From NCBI RefSeq assembly GCF_000956475.1, contig NZ_JYJB01000010.1, positions 992,001-1,056,000 on the forward strand: a stretch of 64,000 bases of DNA. The letters are read 5' to 3'. The notes below the pieces were generated by a model that saw nothing but the letters and a program-made list of their open reading frames with translations, made no database searches and was not told the origin of the DNA. Position 1 is the stretch's first letter; the number at the start of each line of letters is the position of its first letter. Positions 42,719 to 51,512 of the stretch are shown piece after piece. This DNA comes from Microbacterium hydrocarbonoxydans. Lineage in GTDB: Bacteria > Actinomycetota > Actinomycetes > Actinomycetales > Microbacteriaceae. Position numbers and translations under genes: made by a program.

Positions 42719-42724
42719 TACCCT
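42719..42724 (+). promoter_or_regulatory. Leaderless -10 of the phosphotransferase-fold gene
   Basis: TACCCT, then six G residues, then ATG 42731. The G-run could also act as a ribosome binding site but has no spacing to the ATG. No -35 is evident. Confidence 0.55.
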
Positions 42725-42730
42725 GGGGGG

Positions 42731-44038
42731 ATGGGACGCTCTCCTTTCACTCTAGCCGCGGCCGTGACAGCCGCACTGCCCGGGGCGGAGGTGACGGGCG
42801 CCCGTGCCCTGACCGCCGGTGGCGACGGTCGTTTCGACTCCGCCATCGCATCGCTGAGCGACGGGCGCGAGCTCGCGATCCGCGTCGCAGACGACGATGA
42901 GGCTGCGACAGAGCTCGCCGCGGAGGCGCTCGCACTGAGAGCGCTGACGGCTGGAGCCCGGGCGATGCTGCCGTTCCGGATCCCCGAGTACATCGGCGAG
43001 ACCCGCGTGAGCGACGGACGAGCCCTGGTCACCGAGCTCCTTCCCGGCTTTCAGATCGAAGCTGCTCATGTGCCCGCCGGGCGCGGCGCCGCAGAGTCGA
43101 TGGGCGCGGCGATCGCCGCCGTGCATGCGATGCCGACCTCCGTGGTGCGCGGTGCGGGGTTGCCGGCGCGCTCGGCCCAGGAGACCCGCGACGAGATCGG
43201 CCGCGTCGTCGACGCGGCCGCCTCGACCGGGCGCGTTCCCGCGCGTCTGACGGTGCGCTGGCGCGAGGCCGTCGCCGATGACGACCTGTGGCGGTTCGAG
43301 TCCACAGTGACACTGGGGGGCGTGCAGGCCACATCCTTCCTGTTCGTCGACGACGCTGATCTCGGACCTCAGGTCTCAGGTCTGGTCGGCTGGCACGCGT
43401 TGTCGGTCGGCGATCCTGCGATCGACCTCGCCTGGCTCTCCGCAGCCCCGGAGGCGGCCGACGACGTGCAGGCCGCGTACGCGCGCGCCTCGCAGCGCAC
43501 GCCTGACGCGGCGATCGAGGTGCGGGCCCGGCTGCTCGCCGAACTGGAGTTCGCGCGCTGGCTCGTGCACGGCGATTCTCTGCGCCGGGCGGACATCGTC
43601 GACGATGCCGCCGCATTGCTCGAGGCTCTCGCTGACGGGCTTCACTCCGACGACCTCACGGTGATCTCGTCTCGCGGCGAGGGCGTCGACTCGGCGATGG
43701 ACGCGCTGGACAGCGTGCCGGCGAGCGCCGTGGCAGCCGTCGACACCTCGATGCAGACGGATGCCTACAATCCGAACGAGCTCTGGCGCGACGAAGATCT
43801 CGACGCCCCCGAGCGTGCCGAAGCCGTGGACGGCGACGATGCTCAGAACGACGCTGCGCATCGCGCCGAGGCTGCGGCCTTGGACACGGAGGATCTCTCC
43901 TCGCTGCGCCCATCGACATCCGACGGCGGCGGATCCGGGATCTCCCAGGGCGAGGACGAGGGCACCTCTCCCGAAGACGAGGCTCAGCGCGCCGCGCGCG
44001 CCGCACTCCAGCGGTGGAAGAGCTCCGACTCCGAGTAG
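42731..44038 (+). CDS. APH-fold phosphotransferase homologue, probable pseudokinase
   Basis: A 435-residue protein. Residues 1-300 follow the aminoglycoside/macrolide phosphotransferase fold: RALVTELLPGFQIE, AAIAAVHAMPTS and VGDPAIDLAWLSAAPEA. Residues 300-435 are an Asp/Glu/Ala-rich tail. At the catalytic loop, where the family has HGDxxxxN, this protein reads LGGVQATS (195-202). The metal-binding Asp of the I-D-W motif is G220 (LVGW). Phosphotransfer by the known mechanism is therefore unlikely, and drug resistance should not be inferred. It is divergent from nudC and its last 55 bases overlap the convergent AdnB-like gene. Confidence 0.82.
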   Translation: MGRSPFTLAAAVTAALPGAEVTGARALTAGGDGRFDSAIASLSDGRELAIRVADDDEAATELAAEALALRALTAGARAMLPFRIPEYIGETRVSDGRALVTELLPGFQIEAAHVPAGRGAAESMGAAIAAVHAMPTSVVRGAGLPARSAQETRDEIGRVVDAAASTGRVPARLTVRWREAVADDDLWRFESTVTLGGVQATSFLFVDDADLGPQVSGLVGWHALSVGDPAIDLAWLSAAPEAADDVQAAYARASQRTPDAAIEVRARLLAELEFARWLVHGDSLRRADIVDDAAALLEALADGLHSDDLTVISSRGEGVDSAMDALDSVPASAVAAVDTSMQTDAYNPNELWRDEDLDAPERAEAVDGDDAQNDAAHRAEAAALDTEDLSSLRPSTSDGGGSGISQGEDEGTSPEDEAQRAARAALQRWKSSDSE

Positions 44039-47000
44039 ACCCGGTCACCGCGGATCACGAGATCGTCCGCCACGTAGTACAGCGCGACGTCGATCTCTTC
44101 CAGCGGCACGCCGAACCGACGGTGGTAGGCCAGCCGGTACAGGGCGAGCTGCAGCATCCGCTCTTCTCGTTCCGCAGGCGTCCGCGGCGCCTTGCCCGTC
44201 TTCCAGTCGACGATCTCGATGCGCCCCCCGCGATCCTCGCGGCGATAGACGGCGTCGAGCTTGCAGATCACGACGTGGCCCTCGTGCCGCTCCGGCTCAC
44301 CGGTATCCGAGAGCGACTCGCCCGGCTCCCCACCCAGGGCGAAGTCGATCTCGATCTCGACGGCGATCGGCTTGAGCGATCCCCACTCGCTGCGTTCGAA
44401 GATCTCCTGCAGGCTGCCGAGATCGGCGGCATCCGCGACAGAGACGTCGCCCGTGGCAGACGCCGCGTCGTCTTCGTCGAGCTCCCACAGGGCCTCGTCC
44501 GCTCGGGTGCCCACGCCGACCTGTCCGCTCCGGCGCTCGACCCACGCGTGGAAGAGGGTGCCGAGACGCGTCTGGCGGTACGGTCGCTCTGGCATGGGCC
44601 GCACGATCGATGAGAGCGTGCCGCCGAAGTCGGTGACGTAGTCCTTGAACCTGGATGCGGGCACACGCGTCGGCGGTGGCACATCCGTCCCCTGCAGGCG
44701 CGCTGCGCGCTCGGCCAGCAGACGCTCGAGCTCGGGGCTCGGCTGAGGCGTGTGCAGCGCGGCTTCGCGGACCGCATCGGCCGCAGCCTGGACGACCGTC
44801 CGCCGGGCGCCGAGCGGATCCAGGGGCCAGGTGAGGGTCGCACCGGGACCGTCGTACGGGTTCTGCTCGGGGTCGACGGGAGCGATCGGATCGAGGCCGA
44901 GCACCTCCATCGCCTGCAGCAGATACGGGCTCGGCACGCGCGGCTTCTTCTGCCCCGCCCAATGCGCGCCCGTGAGCAGCAGATCGGTACGGGCGCGGGT
45001 CACCGCGACGTACGCGAGCCGGCGCTCCTCCTGCTGCTGGTAATCGCGGTACGCCGCCTTGAACACGGTGAGGGCACCCGGAGCCGTCTTGCTGGCGCTG
45101 GTGAGCGAGGCGATGCCGGCTTTGAGCCGCTTCGCCGGATCGGTCTCACCCGCGACGGCCTCGTCGGGATCCCACGAGAAGCGCGGCAGCGCATCGCGAT
45201 CGCCGCGCAACGCGAACGGAACCACTCCGAATCCGAACCATCCGGACGTGTCCGTCGGGCGGCTCGGCAGCTCGTCCGCGACGAGACGCACCACCGCCAC
45301 CGCATCCCACTCGAGCCCCTTGGAGCCGTGGATGGTCAGCAGCTGCACCACTCCAGGCTCCGGGGGCTCGGGACGCGGCATCAGCTCGTCGGTGCTCTCA
45401 GCCTTGTCGAGCCAGGCGAGGAGGCTGCCGATGGTCCCCCGCTCATCGGCGGAGAGGAACGCGCGCACCTCGTCTGCGAAGGCGCGCAGCTGCGTCGCCG
45501 CGACGCGCGCAGGTCCTCGTGTCTCGTTCGCCGCGAGCTCGATGTCCAGTCGCAGCTCGAGCTCGATCAGCCGGATGAGCTCGGGGATCGGCTGCGCCGA
45601 AGCCCGCCGCAGACGCTCGAGCATCTCGCCTGCTGCGCGGATCCGGGCACGACCTTCCGCACTGATCCCGTCGATCATGCGATAGTCGTCGCGGACCGCG
45701 CGCACGACGTCGACCGCGTCGACGATCGAGATCGCTTCATCGGCTCCACGAGAGGATCGCAGTCGGATGCGGACCTCCTCCGGCAGCGGGCTCATGCCGG
45801 TGTCGGTCTCGGAGAGACGGCGGCCGAGGTCGTACAGTGCCGCCATGTCGGCCACGCCGATGCGGAATCGCGGTCCGGTGAGCAGTCGGATCAGCGCAGA
45901 CCCCGCAGTCGGGTCGTGCACGACGCGCAGGGTCGAGACGACGTCGACGACCTCAGGGGTCGACAGGAGACCGCCGAGGCCGAGGATGCGATGCGGTATG
46001 CCGCGCGCAGCCAGGGCCGCTGCGAACGTCTGCATGTGCTTCTTGGAGCGGAACAGGATCGCGCCCGTGTGCGGCCGGCCTGCCGCCGGGGCGTCATGAG
46101 CGGCGCGACGGTCGGCGAACCATGTCGCGACCGCATCGGCCTCTTCGTCAACCGTGAACGGGAAGCGCACCTCGGCGCGGCCGTCTCCCGCACCCGGCCG
46201 CGGTTCGAGCGGCGGCACGTCGAGCCCCGGACGCTGCAGCGGCACGAGCACCTCGTTCGCGATGTCGAGGATGCGGCGATCGTTGCGCCAGCTCGTCATG
46301 AGACTGTACGTCTGCGCGTCACCCGCACGCGAGAAGGCCCGGGAGAACGCGTAGAGGTTGTCCGCGCTCGCGCCGCGCCACCCGTAGATCGACTGGTGCG
46401 GGTCGCCGACAGCCATCACCGCGGAGTCGCGGAACAGCTCGGCGAGGAACCGGGTCTGGATCACCGAGGTGTCCTGATACTCGTCCAGCAGGACCACCCG
46501 GTGCTGCTCGCGCAGCTCTTCGCGCACATCGGGTGCCGACTCGATGATGTCGTAGGCGCCGCCGACCTGGTCGGCGAAATCCAGCACTCCGCGCCGGGCC
46601 TTCTCGGAGATGTACTCGCGGACGAGTGCTGTGAGCGTCGGCAGGCTGAGCAGATTCGCCGCCGCCTTGTCGACGTCGCCGTTGCTGCGATACGGCTCGA
46701 ACGCGAACGCCTGCTCGCGCGCGATGCGCTCGGCCTCGCCGAGGTCGACCCGATGGTCGAGGACGTCGCCCGCGAGCCGCTGCACGGCGTCGATGACGGT
46801 GCCTAGGGTGTAGTCGATCTCCTCGAGCTCGGGCAGGTCGCTGCGCAGCACGACCTCTCGGGCCAGCATCCATGATGCGGCCTGACTCAGCATCGCAACG
46901 TCCGCATCACGACCGATACGCGCGGCGTGCTCGCGTACGATGCCGTCGGCGAAGGCGTTGTAGGTCGACACGCGGGGACGGATCATCAGGTCCTCGGCGG

Positions 47001-47481
47001 ATCGGGGCGTGGCGGGATCCCATCCGGTCGCGTACGACGCCGCCAGCTCGTCGAGCACGTGGCGCCGCACGAGTTCGCGCTGGCGCCCCTGTGCGGACTC
47101 GTCGACGCGGCGCAGCGCGCCCGAGGACACGATCTCGGAGAGGTACGGCAGGAGCCCGCGCCGCCCGTACTCGTCGATCACGGCCAGGCGGGCGCCGATG
47201 CGCTCGGCGAGCTCGCCCGCCGCCTTGCGTGTGAACGTGAGGCCGAGGATCTCGTCCCGGCGCACGTGTCCGTTCGCCACGAGCCACACGACACGGCCCG
47301 ACATCGTCTCGGTCTTGCCGCTGCCCGCTCCCGCGACCACGAGTGCCGGTGCGGGCGGGGCTTCGATGACGCGCTGCTGCGCAGCGGTCGGAGACGGCTG
47401 GCCCAGCGCCGCCGCGACGTCGGTCGCCGAGAGGTTCAGCGTGCCCGCCCACACGGAGGTCGCCGTCTGCAGAAGGCTCAT
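43984..47481 (-). CDS. AdnB-like UvrD helicase/RecB nuclease subunit
   Basis: A 1165-residue SF1A helicase-nuclease. Motif I is VVAGAGSGKTETM (48-60), Ia LTFTRKAAGELAERIG, II VVLLDEYQDTSV, III AVGDPHQSIYGWRGA, V LTIHGSKGLEWDAV and VI RRLAYVAVTRARTDLL. The C-terminal PD-(D/E)xK nuclease has TLFHAWVERR (His), VICKLDAVYR (Asp), IEIVDWKTGKAP (Asp and Lys) and QLALYRLAY. It resects DNA double-strand ends together with the overlapping upstream subunit. ATG 47481 overlaps the AdnA-like stop (ATGA). Gene order matches mycobacterial adnA-adnB. Confidence 0.92.
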   Translation of the reverse strand: MSLLQTATSVWAGTLNLSATDVAAALGQPSPTAAQQRVIEAPPAPALVVAGAGSGKTETMSGRVVWLVANGHVRRDEILGLTFTRKAAGELAERIGARLAVIDEYGRRGLLPYLSEIVSSGALRRVDESAQGRQRELVRRHVLDELAASYATGWDPATPRSAEDLMIRPRVSTYNAFADGIVREHAARIGRDADVAMLSQAASWMLAREVVLRSDLPELEEIDYTLGTVIDAVQRLAGDVLDHRVDLGEAERIAREQAFAFEPYRSNGDVDKAAANLLSLPTLTALVREYISEKARRGVLDFADQVGGAYDIIESAPDVREELREQHRVVLLDEYQDTSVIQTRFLAELFRDSAVMAVGDPHQSIYGWRGASADNLYAFSRAFSRAGDAQTYSLMTSWRNDRRILDIANEVLVPLQRPGLDVPPLEPRPGAGDGRAEVRFPFTVDEEADAVATWFADRRAAHDAPAAGRPHTGAILFRSKKHMQTFAAALAARGIPHRILGLGGLLSTPEVVDVVSTLRVVHDPTAGSALIRLLTGPRFRIGVADMAALYDLGRRLSETDTGMSPLPEEVRIRLRSSRGADEAISIVDAVDVVRAVRDDYRMIDGISAEGRARIRAAGEMLERLRRASAQPIPELIRLIELELRLDIELAANETRGPARVAATQLRAFADEVRAFLSADERGTIGSLLAWLDKAESTDELMPRPEPPEPGVVQLLTIHGSKGLEWDAVAVVRLVADELPSRPTDTSGWFGFGVVPFALRGDRDALPRFSWDPDEAVAGETDPAKRLKAGIASLTSASKTAPGALTVFKAAYRDYQQQEERRLAYVAVTRARTDLLLTGAHWAGQKKPRVPSPYLLQAMEVLGLDPIAPVDPEQNPYDGPGATLTWPLDPLGARRTVVQAAADAVREAALHTPQPSPELERLLAERAARLQGTDVPPPTRVPASRFKDYVTDFGGTLSSIVRPMPERPYRQTRLGTLFHAWVERRSGQVGVGTRADEALWELDEDDAASATGDVSVADAADLGSLQEIFERSEWGSLKPIAVEIEIDFALGGEPGESLSDTGEPERHEGHVVICKLDAVYRREDRGGRIEIVDWKTGKAPRTPAEREERMLQLALYRLAYHRRFGVPLEEIDVALYYVADDLVIRGDRVYSESELFHRWSAARAAR

Positions 47482-50400
47482 GCGCTCACCGCCGGCACAG
47501 AGTGGATCCTGCAGGGCTTGACTCGGTTCCCCTGCGTGTCGGCGCAATGCGCTTCGACCTGGGCGGTGAAGCTCGACGCCGCCATGCCACGAGCGGCCTC
47601 GGCCACGCGCAGGAGGAACGCGGTGCGTCCCTCGTCGTCGAGAGTGTGCTGATGGGCGATCCGATAGTCGCTCTTCGCCAGCGTCTTGGATACGAGCACC
47701 AGCCTCGCGCCCGCGAGCGCCGCCGGGTCGGCGCCGTCGATGAGGCCCTGCTGCACGGCCAGCTGATATGCCGCGAGCTGTGCGTGCTCGAGCACTCCGG
47801 CGTCGGACTCGGGGTCGTTCTTGCCCGTCTTGAGGTCGACGATGACGACCCTCTCGCTCTCCGATCTCGCGGTGATGCGCTCGGCCCCCCGCCCTCGCGC
47901 GTGTGCGTGGTCGCCCGCACCGGCCGGGTACGCTTCGACGCGGTCGATGAAACCGTGGATGATCGCCTGGCCGCTGCGGTCCTCGCCGACCTCTCGCACC
48001 GCCGGCTCGTCGCCCACATCGACCGCGAACCGGAACTCCACCTCGCTCGCGATGATCCGTCCTCCGTCGGCGCGGACGTCTCCGAGATAGGCGTGCAGTC
48101 TCTCGACGAGCAGGTCCGCGCGTCGGCGCTCTTTGCGCCCGATCCACTCCGTCTCGAAGTCGAGCTCCGGCCAATGCTCGGCGACGATCGCCCGCATGCG
48201 CTCCAAGTCGCCGTCAGGGACCTTCTCCATCGCCTCGTGCACGATCGTGCCGATACCCGCGGTCGGCGGCATCACGGTGTCGCCGCCGAGGGCTGCGACC
48301 ACCCAGTTGACGCCGCACTCCTCGAAGGACTCCATCTTCGACGGCGACACGCTGGCACCGTCGACCGCGAGGTCTCGCAGAGGGGCATCGGTCGTCGGCG
48401 GCAGCACCCCGTACCACTCGGCCGGGTCGGCACCCGGCACGCCTTCGCGAGCCAGCACTGCGAGCTGCCGCGCCGCATCCGCGCGGACCGTCGCGGAGGA
48501 GGACGTCGTGAGGGCCCGGCGGTGACGCGCGACGAGACCGCGCAGGGTGAGCGGATGCTCGGCCGAGGCGTGCATCTCGGGCGGATCCGGCTGCGGCAGG
48601 AAGCCGAAGAAGGCACTCGGCGACATGTCGTCGTCGTCGACCGCTGTGACCAGCAGGCGCCGTCGCGCTCGTGAGACGGCGCGGACGAAGAGGCGCAGCT
48701 CGTCGTGCAGAGCCGAGCGACGTCGATCGAGGACGCCCGGTTCTTCGAACACTGCTCCCCCGCGCGCGGCGGTGATCACATCGGCGAGGCGCCAGGTCTG
48801 CAGCATCCCGCCGCGCAGCCGCACGTTCGGCCAGACGCCGTCCTGCACGCCGGCCACCACGACCGCGTCGAACTCGGTGCCCAGAGCCGTGGCCGGCGTG
48901 AGCAGCGTGACCCGGCCGGGTCGTTCGGGACTCGACAGGGAGTCCTCGGGGATCTCGCTGTCCAGGATGTCGCGCACGAAGACCTCTGGCCTCTCGTTCG
49001 GCGCCCGCTCGACGAACCTCTTCGCCGCGTCGAACAGCGAGACCAGCGCGTCGAGGGCTCGCGCGGTCTCAGCGCCGCCGGCCTGCAGAGCGGTCTCACG
49101 CCAGGCGACATGAAGGCGTCGGCCGTCGACGGCACGCGACTGATCCCACACGCGCCAGAGCAGGTCGTGGATCGTCTCGCCGCGCTCGGCTGCCTCTGCG
49201 ACCTCCGCGATCGTCGTCGCGAATCGTGCGGCCGAGCGGGCCTCTGCGGCGTCGATGAGGTCGAAGTGCGCGGGAGCCGCGAACGCCTGACGCAGCAGTT
49301 CGCGCGCGGGGGTCGACCCGCCGTTCTCGAGCTCGATGTGCCGCAGCCGCGCGCGCAGACGCCGCAGGCCGATCGCGTCCATGCCTCCGAACGGCGTGCG
49401 CAGCGCCTCTTCGAGCTCCTGCGGTGTCCGATCCTCGACGGGGGTGAGCGCGAGCCGCACGGCGCTCACGATGTCGCGCACGATCGTCTCGCTGCCGAGC
49501 GGACGCTGCACACCTGCGGCTCTGGTCGGGATCTCGCGCGCAGCCAGTTCCGCCTCGAGCATCGTGACCTGACGGGTGTCGTGGGCGATGACAGCCATCC
49601 GGTCCCACGGAAGAGAGTCGTTGAGATGCCAGTCGCGCATCACGCCGGCGATCCGATCGAGCTCCTCGTAGGGCGAGGGGGCGATGAACGTCGTCACCGA
49701 GGCGTCGGCCTCCGGCTCCGCGACCGGCCCGGGAGCGCGGCGGTGCTCGACGCGCCCTGATACGCCGATCGCCTGGGTCACGGTGCGCGTGAGAGCGGTG
49801 AGCGCCGGCGCCTGCCGGTGCGGGCCGTCGAGCACGTGCACCGTGCCGAGGGCGCCGGCGAGCTGAGCGAACAGCTCGGGGCTCGCGCCCCGGAACGCGC
49901 CGGACGAGATGTCGGGATCGCCGAAGGCGAGCACGGCGATCCCTCGCGCCTGCAGAGCCTGGACGAGGGCGACGCCGCCGCGCGTGAGCTCCTGCGCATC
50001 GTCGATCAGCACGACCCGCAGAGCCGCGAGCGGTCCGAGGGTCGCGGCATCCGCCGTGTGCAGGATCGCCCCCGCCTCGGCGACCAGGTCGGCTGCGTCA
50101 CGGTGAGCGGAGCGTGCCGCGTCGAGCACACCGCGGTACTCGACGAGGAACTCCGCCACGGCGGCCCACGCGGGTTCTCCCGCCGCGCGGAGCTCGTCGG
50201 GCCCGGCTCCCAGCTCGGTGCACTCGGCGAGGAACGCGCGCAGCTCGGTACGGAATCCCTTGGACAGACGTACGGGGGCACTCAGCGCCTCCGGCCAGGG
50301 GATGCGCTCGTCCTCCGCGTCTCCGGCGAGGAGCTCGGCGATCAGCCGATCCTGATCGGCCCCGGTGAGAAGCGCGGGCGGCTCGAGTCCTGCCCGCACC

Positions 50401-50687
50401 ATCGCGCCGCGCACGACCTGGAACGCGAAAGACCCGAGAGACCGGGCGAGCGGGCCGGGCGTCGCCTGCCCGATGCGCACGCCGATGCGGTCGCGCAGCG
50501 CGGTGGCCGCCTGCCGATTCGGCGTCAGCACGATCAGCTCCTCCGGGCGCAGGCCCTCGGCGTCGAGGAGATGCACCACGCGATCGACGAGGGTGCGGGT
50601 CTTCCCCGTGCCCGGGGCGCCGATGATGACGCCGGATGCCGTCGCCGGGGCACCGACGACGGCCCGTTGCGCAGCATCCTGTGTCAT
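47478..50687 (-). CDS. AdnA-like UvrD helicase/RecB nuclease subunit
   Basis: A 1069-residue partner of the AdnB-like protein. Motif I is IIGAPGTGKTRTL (21-33), Ia IVLTPNRQAATALRDRIG and II VVLIDDAQELTRGG (DDAQ in place of DExx). III-VI are degenerate but partly visible (AFGDPDISSGAFRG, LTPATALGTEFDAVVV). The C-terminal nuclease has GTIVHEAMEKV, GFIDRVEAY, VIVDLKTGK and AQLAAYQLA. Cysteines at EECGVNW and AHCADTQGNRVKPC could serve an Fe-S site, but the usual CxxC is absent. ATG 50687 is preceded by TAGCGT at 7 bases, so it is probably leaderless. Confidence 0.9.
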   Translation of the reverse strand: MTQDAAQRAVVGAPATASGVIIGAPGTGKTRTLVDRVVHLLDAEGLRPEELIVLTPNRQAATALRDRIGVRIGQATPGPLARSLGSFAFQVVRGAMVRAGLEPPALLTGADQDRLIAELLAGDAEDERIPWPEALSAPVRLSKGFRTELRAFLAECTELGAGPDELRAAGEPAWAAVAEFLVEYRGVLDAARSAHRDAADLVAEAGAILHTADAATLGPLAALRVVLIDDAQELTRGGVALVQALQARGIAVLAFGDPDISSGAFRGASPELFAQLAGALGTVHVLDGPHRQAPALTALTRTVTQAIGVSGRVEHRRAPGPVAEPEADASVTTFIAPSPYEELDRIAGVMRDWHLNDSLPWDRMAVIAHDTRQVTMLEAELAAREIPTRAAGVQRPLGSETIVRDIVSAVRLALTPVEDRTPQELEEALRTPFGGMDAIGLRRLRARLRHIELENGGSTPARELLRQAFAAPAHFDLIDAAEARSAARFATTIAEVAEAAERGETIHDLLWRVWDQSRAVDGRRLHVAWRETALQAGGAETARALDALVSLFDAAKRFVERAPNERPEVFVRDILDSEIPEDSLSSPERPGRVTLLTPATALGTEFDAVVVAGVQDGVWPNVRLRGGMLQTWRLADVITAARGGAVFEEPGVLDRRRSALHDELRLFVRAVSRARRRLLVTAVDDDDMSPSAFFGFLPQPDPPEMHASAEHPLTLRGLVARHRRALTTSSSATVRADAARQLAVLAREGVPGADPAEWYGVLPPTTDAPLRDLAVDGASVSPSKMESFEECGVNWVVAALGGDTVMPPTAGIGTIVHEAMEKVPDGDLERMRAIVAEHWPELDFETEWIGRKERRRADLLVERLHAYLGDVRADGGRIIASEVEFRFAVDVGDEPAVREVGEDRSGQAIIHGFIDRVEAYPAGAGDHAHARGRGAERITARSESERVVIVDLKTGKNDPESDAGVLEHAQLAAYQLAVQQGLIDGADPAALAGARLVLVSKTLAKSDYRIAHQHTLDDEGRTAFLLRVAEAARGMAASSFTAQVEAHCADTQGNRVKPCRIHSVPAVSA

Positions 50688-50843
50688 GGAATCCACGCTA
50701 CTGGGACGCGCGGACATCGAGATCGAGATGCCCTCCACACGACGATGTGCGCTCACGGCGTAACCCGCGCCGTGAGCGATCCTGGCCCTGCCCGCCGGGG
50801 TAGAGTTGGGCGCAGTCAGTAGCCTCACACCCAGGGAGCACGC
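50688..50843. promoter_or_regulatory. Divergent region between AdnA-like and DUF3107 genes
   Basis: A 156-base spacer. On the minus strand TAGCGT (50700-50695) serves the AdnA-like gene. On the plus strand TAGAGT (50801-50806) lies about 38 bases before GTG 50844, with AGGGAG as ribosome binding site. No SOS box (TCGAAC...GTTCGA) is visible. Confidence 0.45.
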
Positions 50844-51068
50844 GTGGAAATCCGCATCGGCATCGTCAACACCGGCCGCGAACTGAACTTCGAGACCTCC
50901 GCCAGCGCCGATGAGGTGCGCGCCAAGGTGACCGCCGCTCTCGAGCAGAGCTCGACGCACCTCGACTTCGCCGATGTCAAGGGCAACTCCTACCTCGTCC
51001 CGACCGCGAACCTCGCCTACATCGAGCTGGGCACCGAAGAGTCCCGCCGCGTCGGCTTCGTCGCCTGA
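50844..51068 (+). CDS. DUF3107 (TB9.4-like) small protein
   Basis: A 74-residue protein matching the actinobacterial DUF3107 family (TB9.4/Rv3208A of M. tuberculosis): EIRIGIVNTGRELNFETSAS at the start and AYIELGTEESRRVGFV at the end. It is cytoplasmic and soluble with a likely small beta-alpha fold; its function is unknown. GTG 50844 has AGGGAG at suitable spacing. It is followed after 3 bases by a small membrane protein gene. Confidence 0.92.
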   Translation: MEIRIGIVNTGRELNFETSASADEVRAKVTAALEQSSTHLDFADVKGNSYLVPTANLAYIELGTEESRRVGFVA

Positions 51069-51071
51069 GCC

Positions 51072-51359
51072 GTGTACATCCTTCTCGCACTCATCGGAGC
51101 GTGCGTGCTCGGCATCGCCGCTCATTACCTGATCGCCGGGCGTGAACTGCGCGGCGTCGCGGTGACCCCGGCGATCGCCACGGCCCTGGCCGCGATCGTC
51201 TACACCGGCTCCCAGTGGGCCGGCGTCGGCGAGGACAGCGTGTGGCTGTGGCTGGCGAGTGTTCTCGGCTCCGTCATCGTCGCAGCCCTCGCGACGATCG
51301 CCATCGTCGCGGTACGTCGACGGTCGGATGCCGCGGCCAAGGTCGCGCTCGGCATCTGA
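51072..51359 (+). CDS. Small membrane protein, three hydrophobic segments
   Basis: A 95-residue protein with hydrophobic segments at about 1-21, 30-48 and 58-82 and a basic tail (RRRSDAAAK). GTG 51072 follows the DUF3107 stop by 3 bases, so it is translated from the same message. The family is not recognised. Conserved spacing to DUF3107 suggests a real gene. The palindrome at 51404-51471 follows. Confidence 0.75.
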   Translation: MYILLALIGACVLGIAAHYLIAGRELRGVAVTPAIATALAAIVYTGSQWAGVGEDSVWLWLASVLGSVIVAALATIAIVAVRRRSDAAAKVALGI

Positions 51360-51403
51360 GACCCGGTTTCGTCCTCTCCGGCATCCGCACGCGCGCGTGA
51401 ATC

Positions 51404-51471
51404 GTCGGAGTTCTCCTGCGACGCGCCGCGTGAGGCGTTCTGCGCGCGGCGCGTCGCCGAAGAACTCCGAC
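51404..51471. repeat. Long inverted repeat, 27-bp arms
   Basis: Arms 51404-51430 and 51445-51471 differ at two positions and enclose 14 bases. The left arm begins GTCGGAGTTCTCCTGCGACG. It lies between the convergent small membrane protein and ferritin-like genes. The stem is longer than needed for termination and may be a REP-type element. Confidence 0.8.
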
Positions 51472-51512
51472 CTCTCGCGCACCGCTGAAGCCGGCCGGCG
51501 CCTGCGGGCTGC

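Noticed and set aside
42731..44038. Antibiotic phosphotransferase (resistance gene)
   Set aside because: The HGD catalytic loop and the metal-binding Asp are missing, so enzymatic resistance is not supported.
47482..48174. Upstream extension of the AdnB-like gene
   Set aside because: It lies out of frame inside the AdnA-like gene; ATG 47481 overlaps the AdnA-like stop by 4 bases.
50688..50843. SOS (LexA) box upstream of the AdnA-like gene
   Set aside because: No TCGAAC-N4-GTTCGA-type palindrome is present in the divergent spacer.
50688..51482. Long 5' extension of the AdnA-like gene on the minus strand
   Set aside because: It runs antisense through DUF3107 and the small membrane protein, and TAGCGT at 7 bases marks ATG 50687 as the start.
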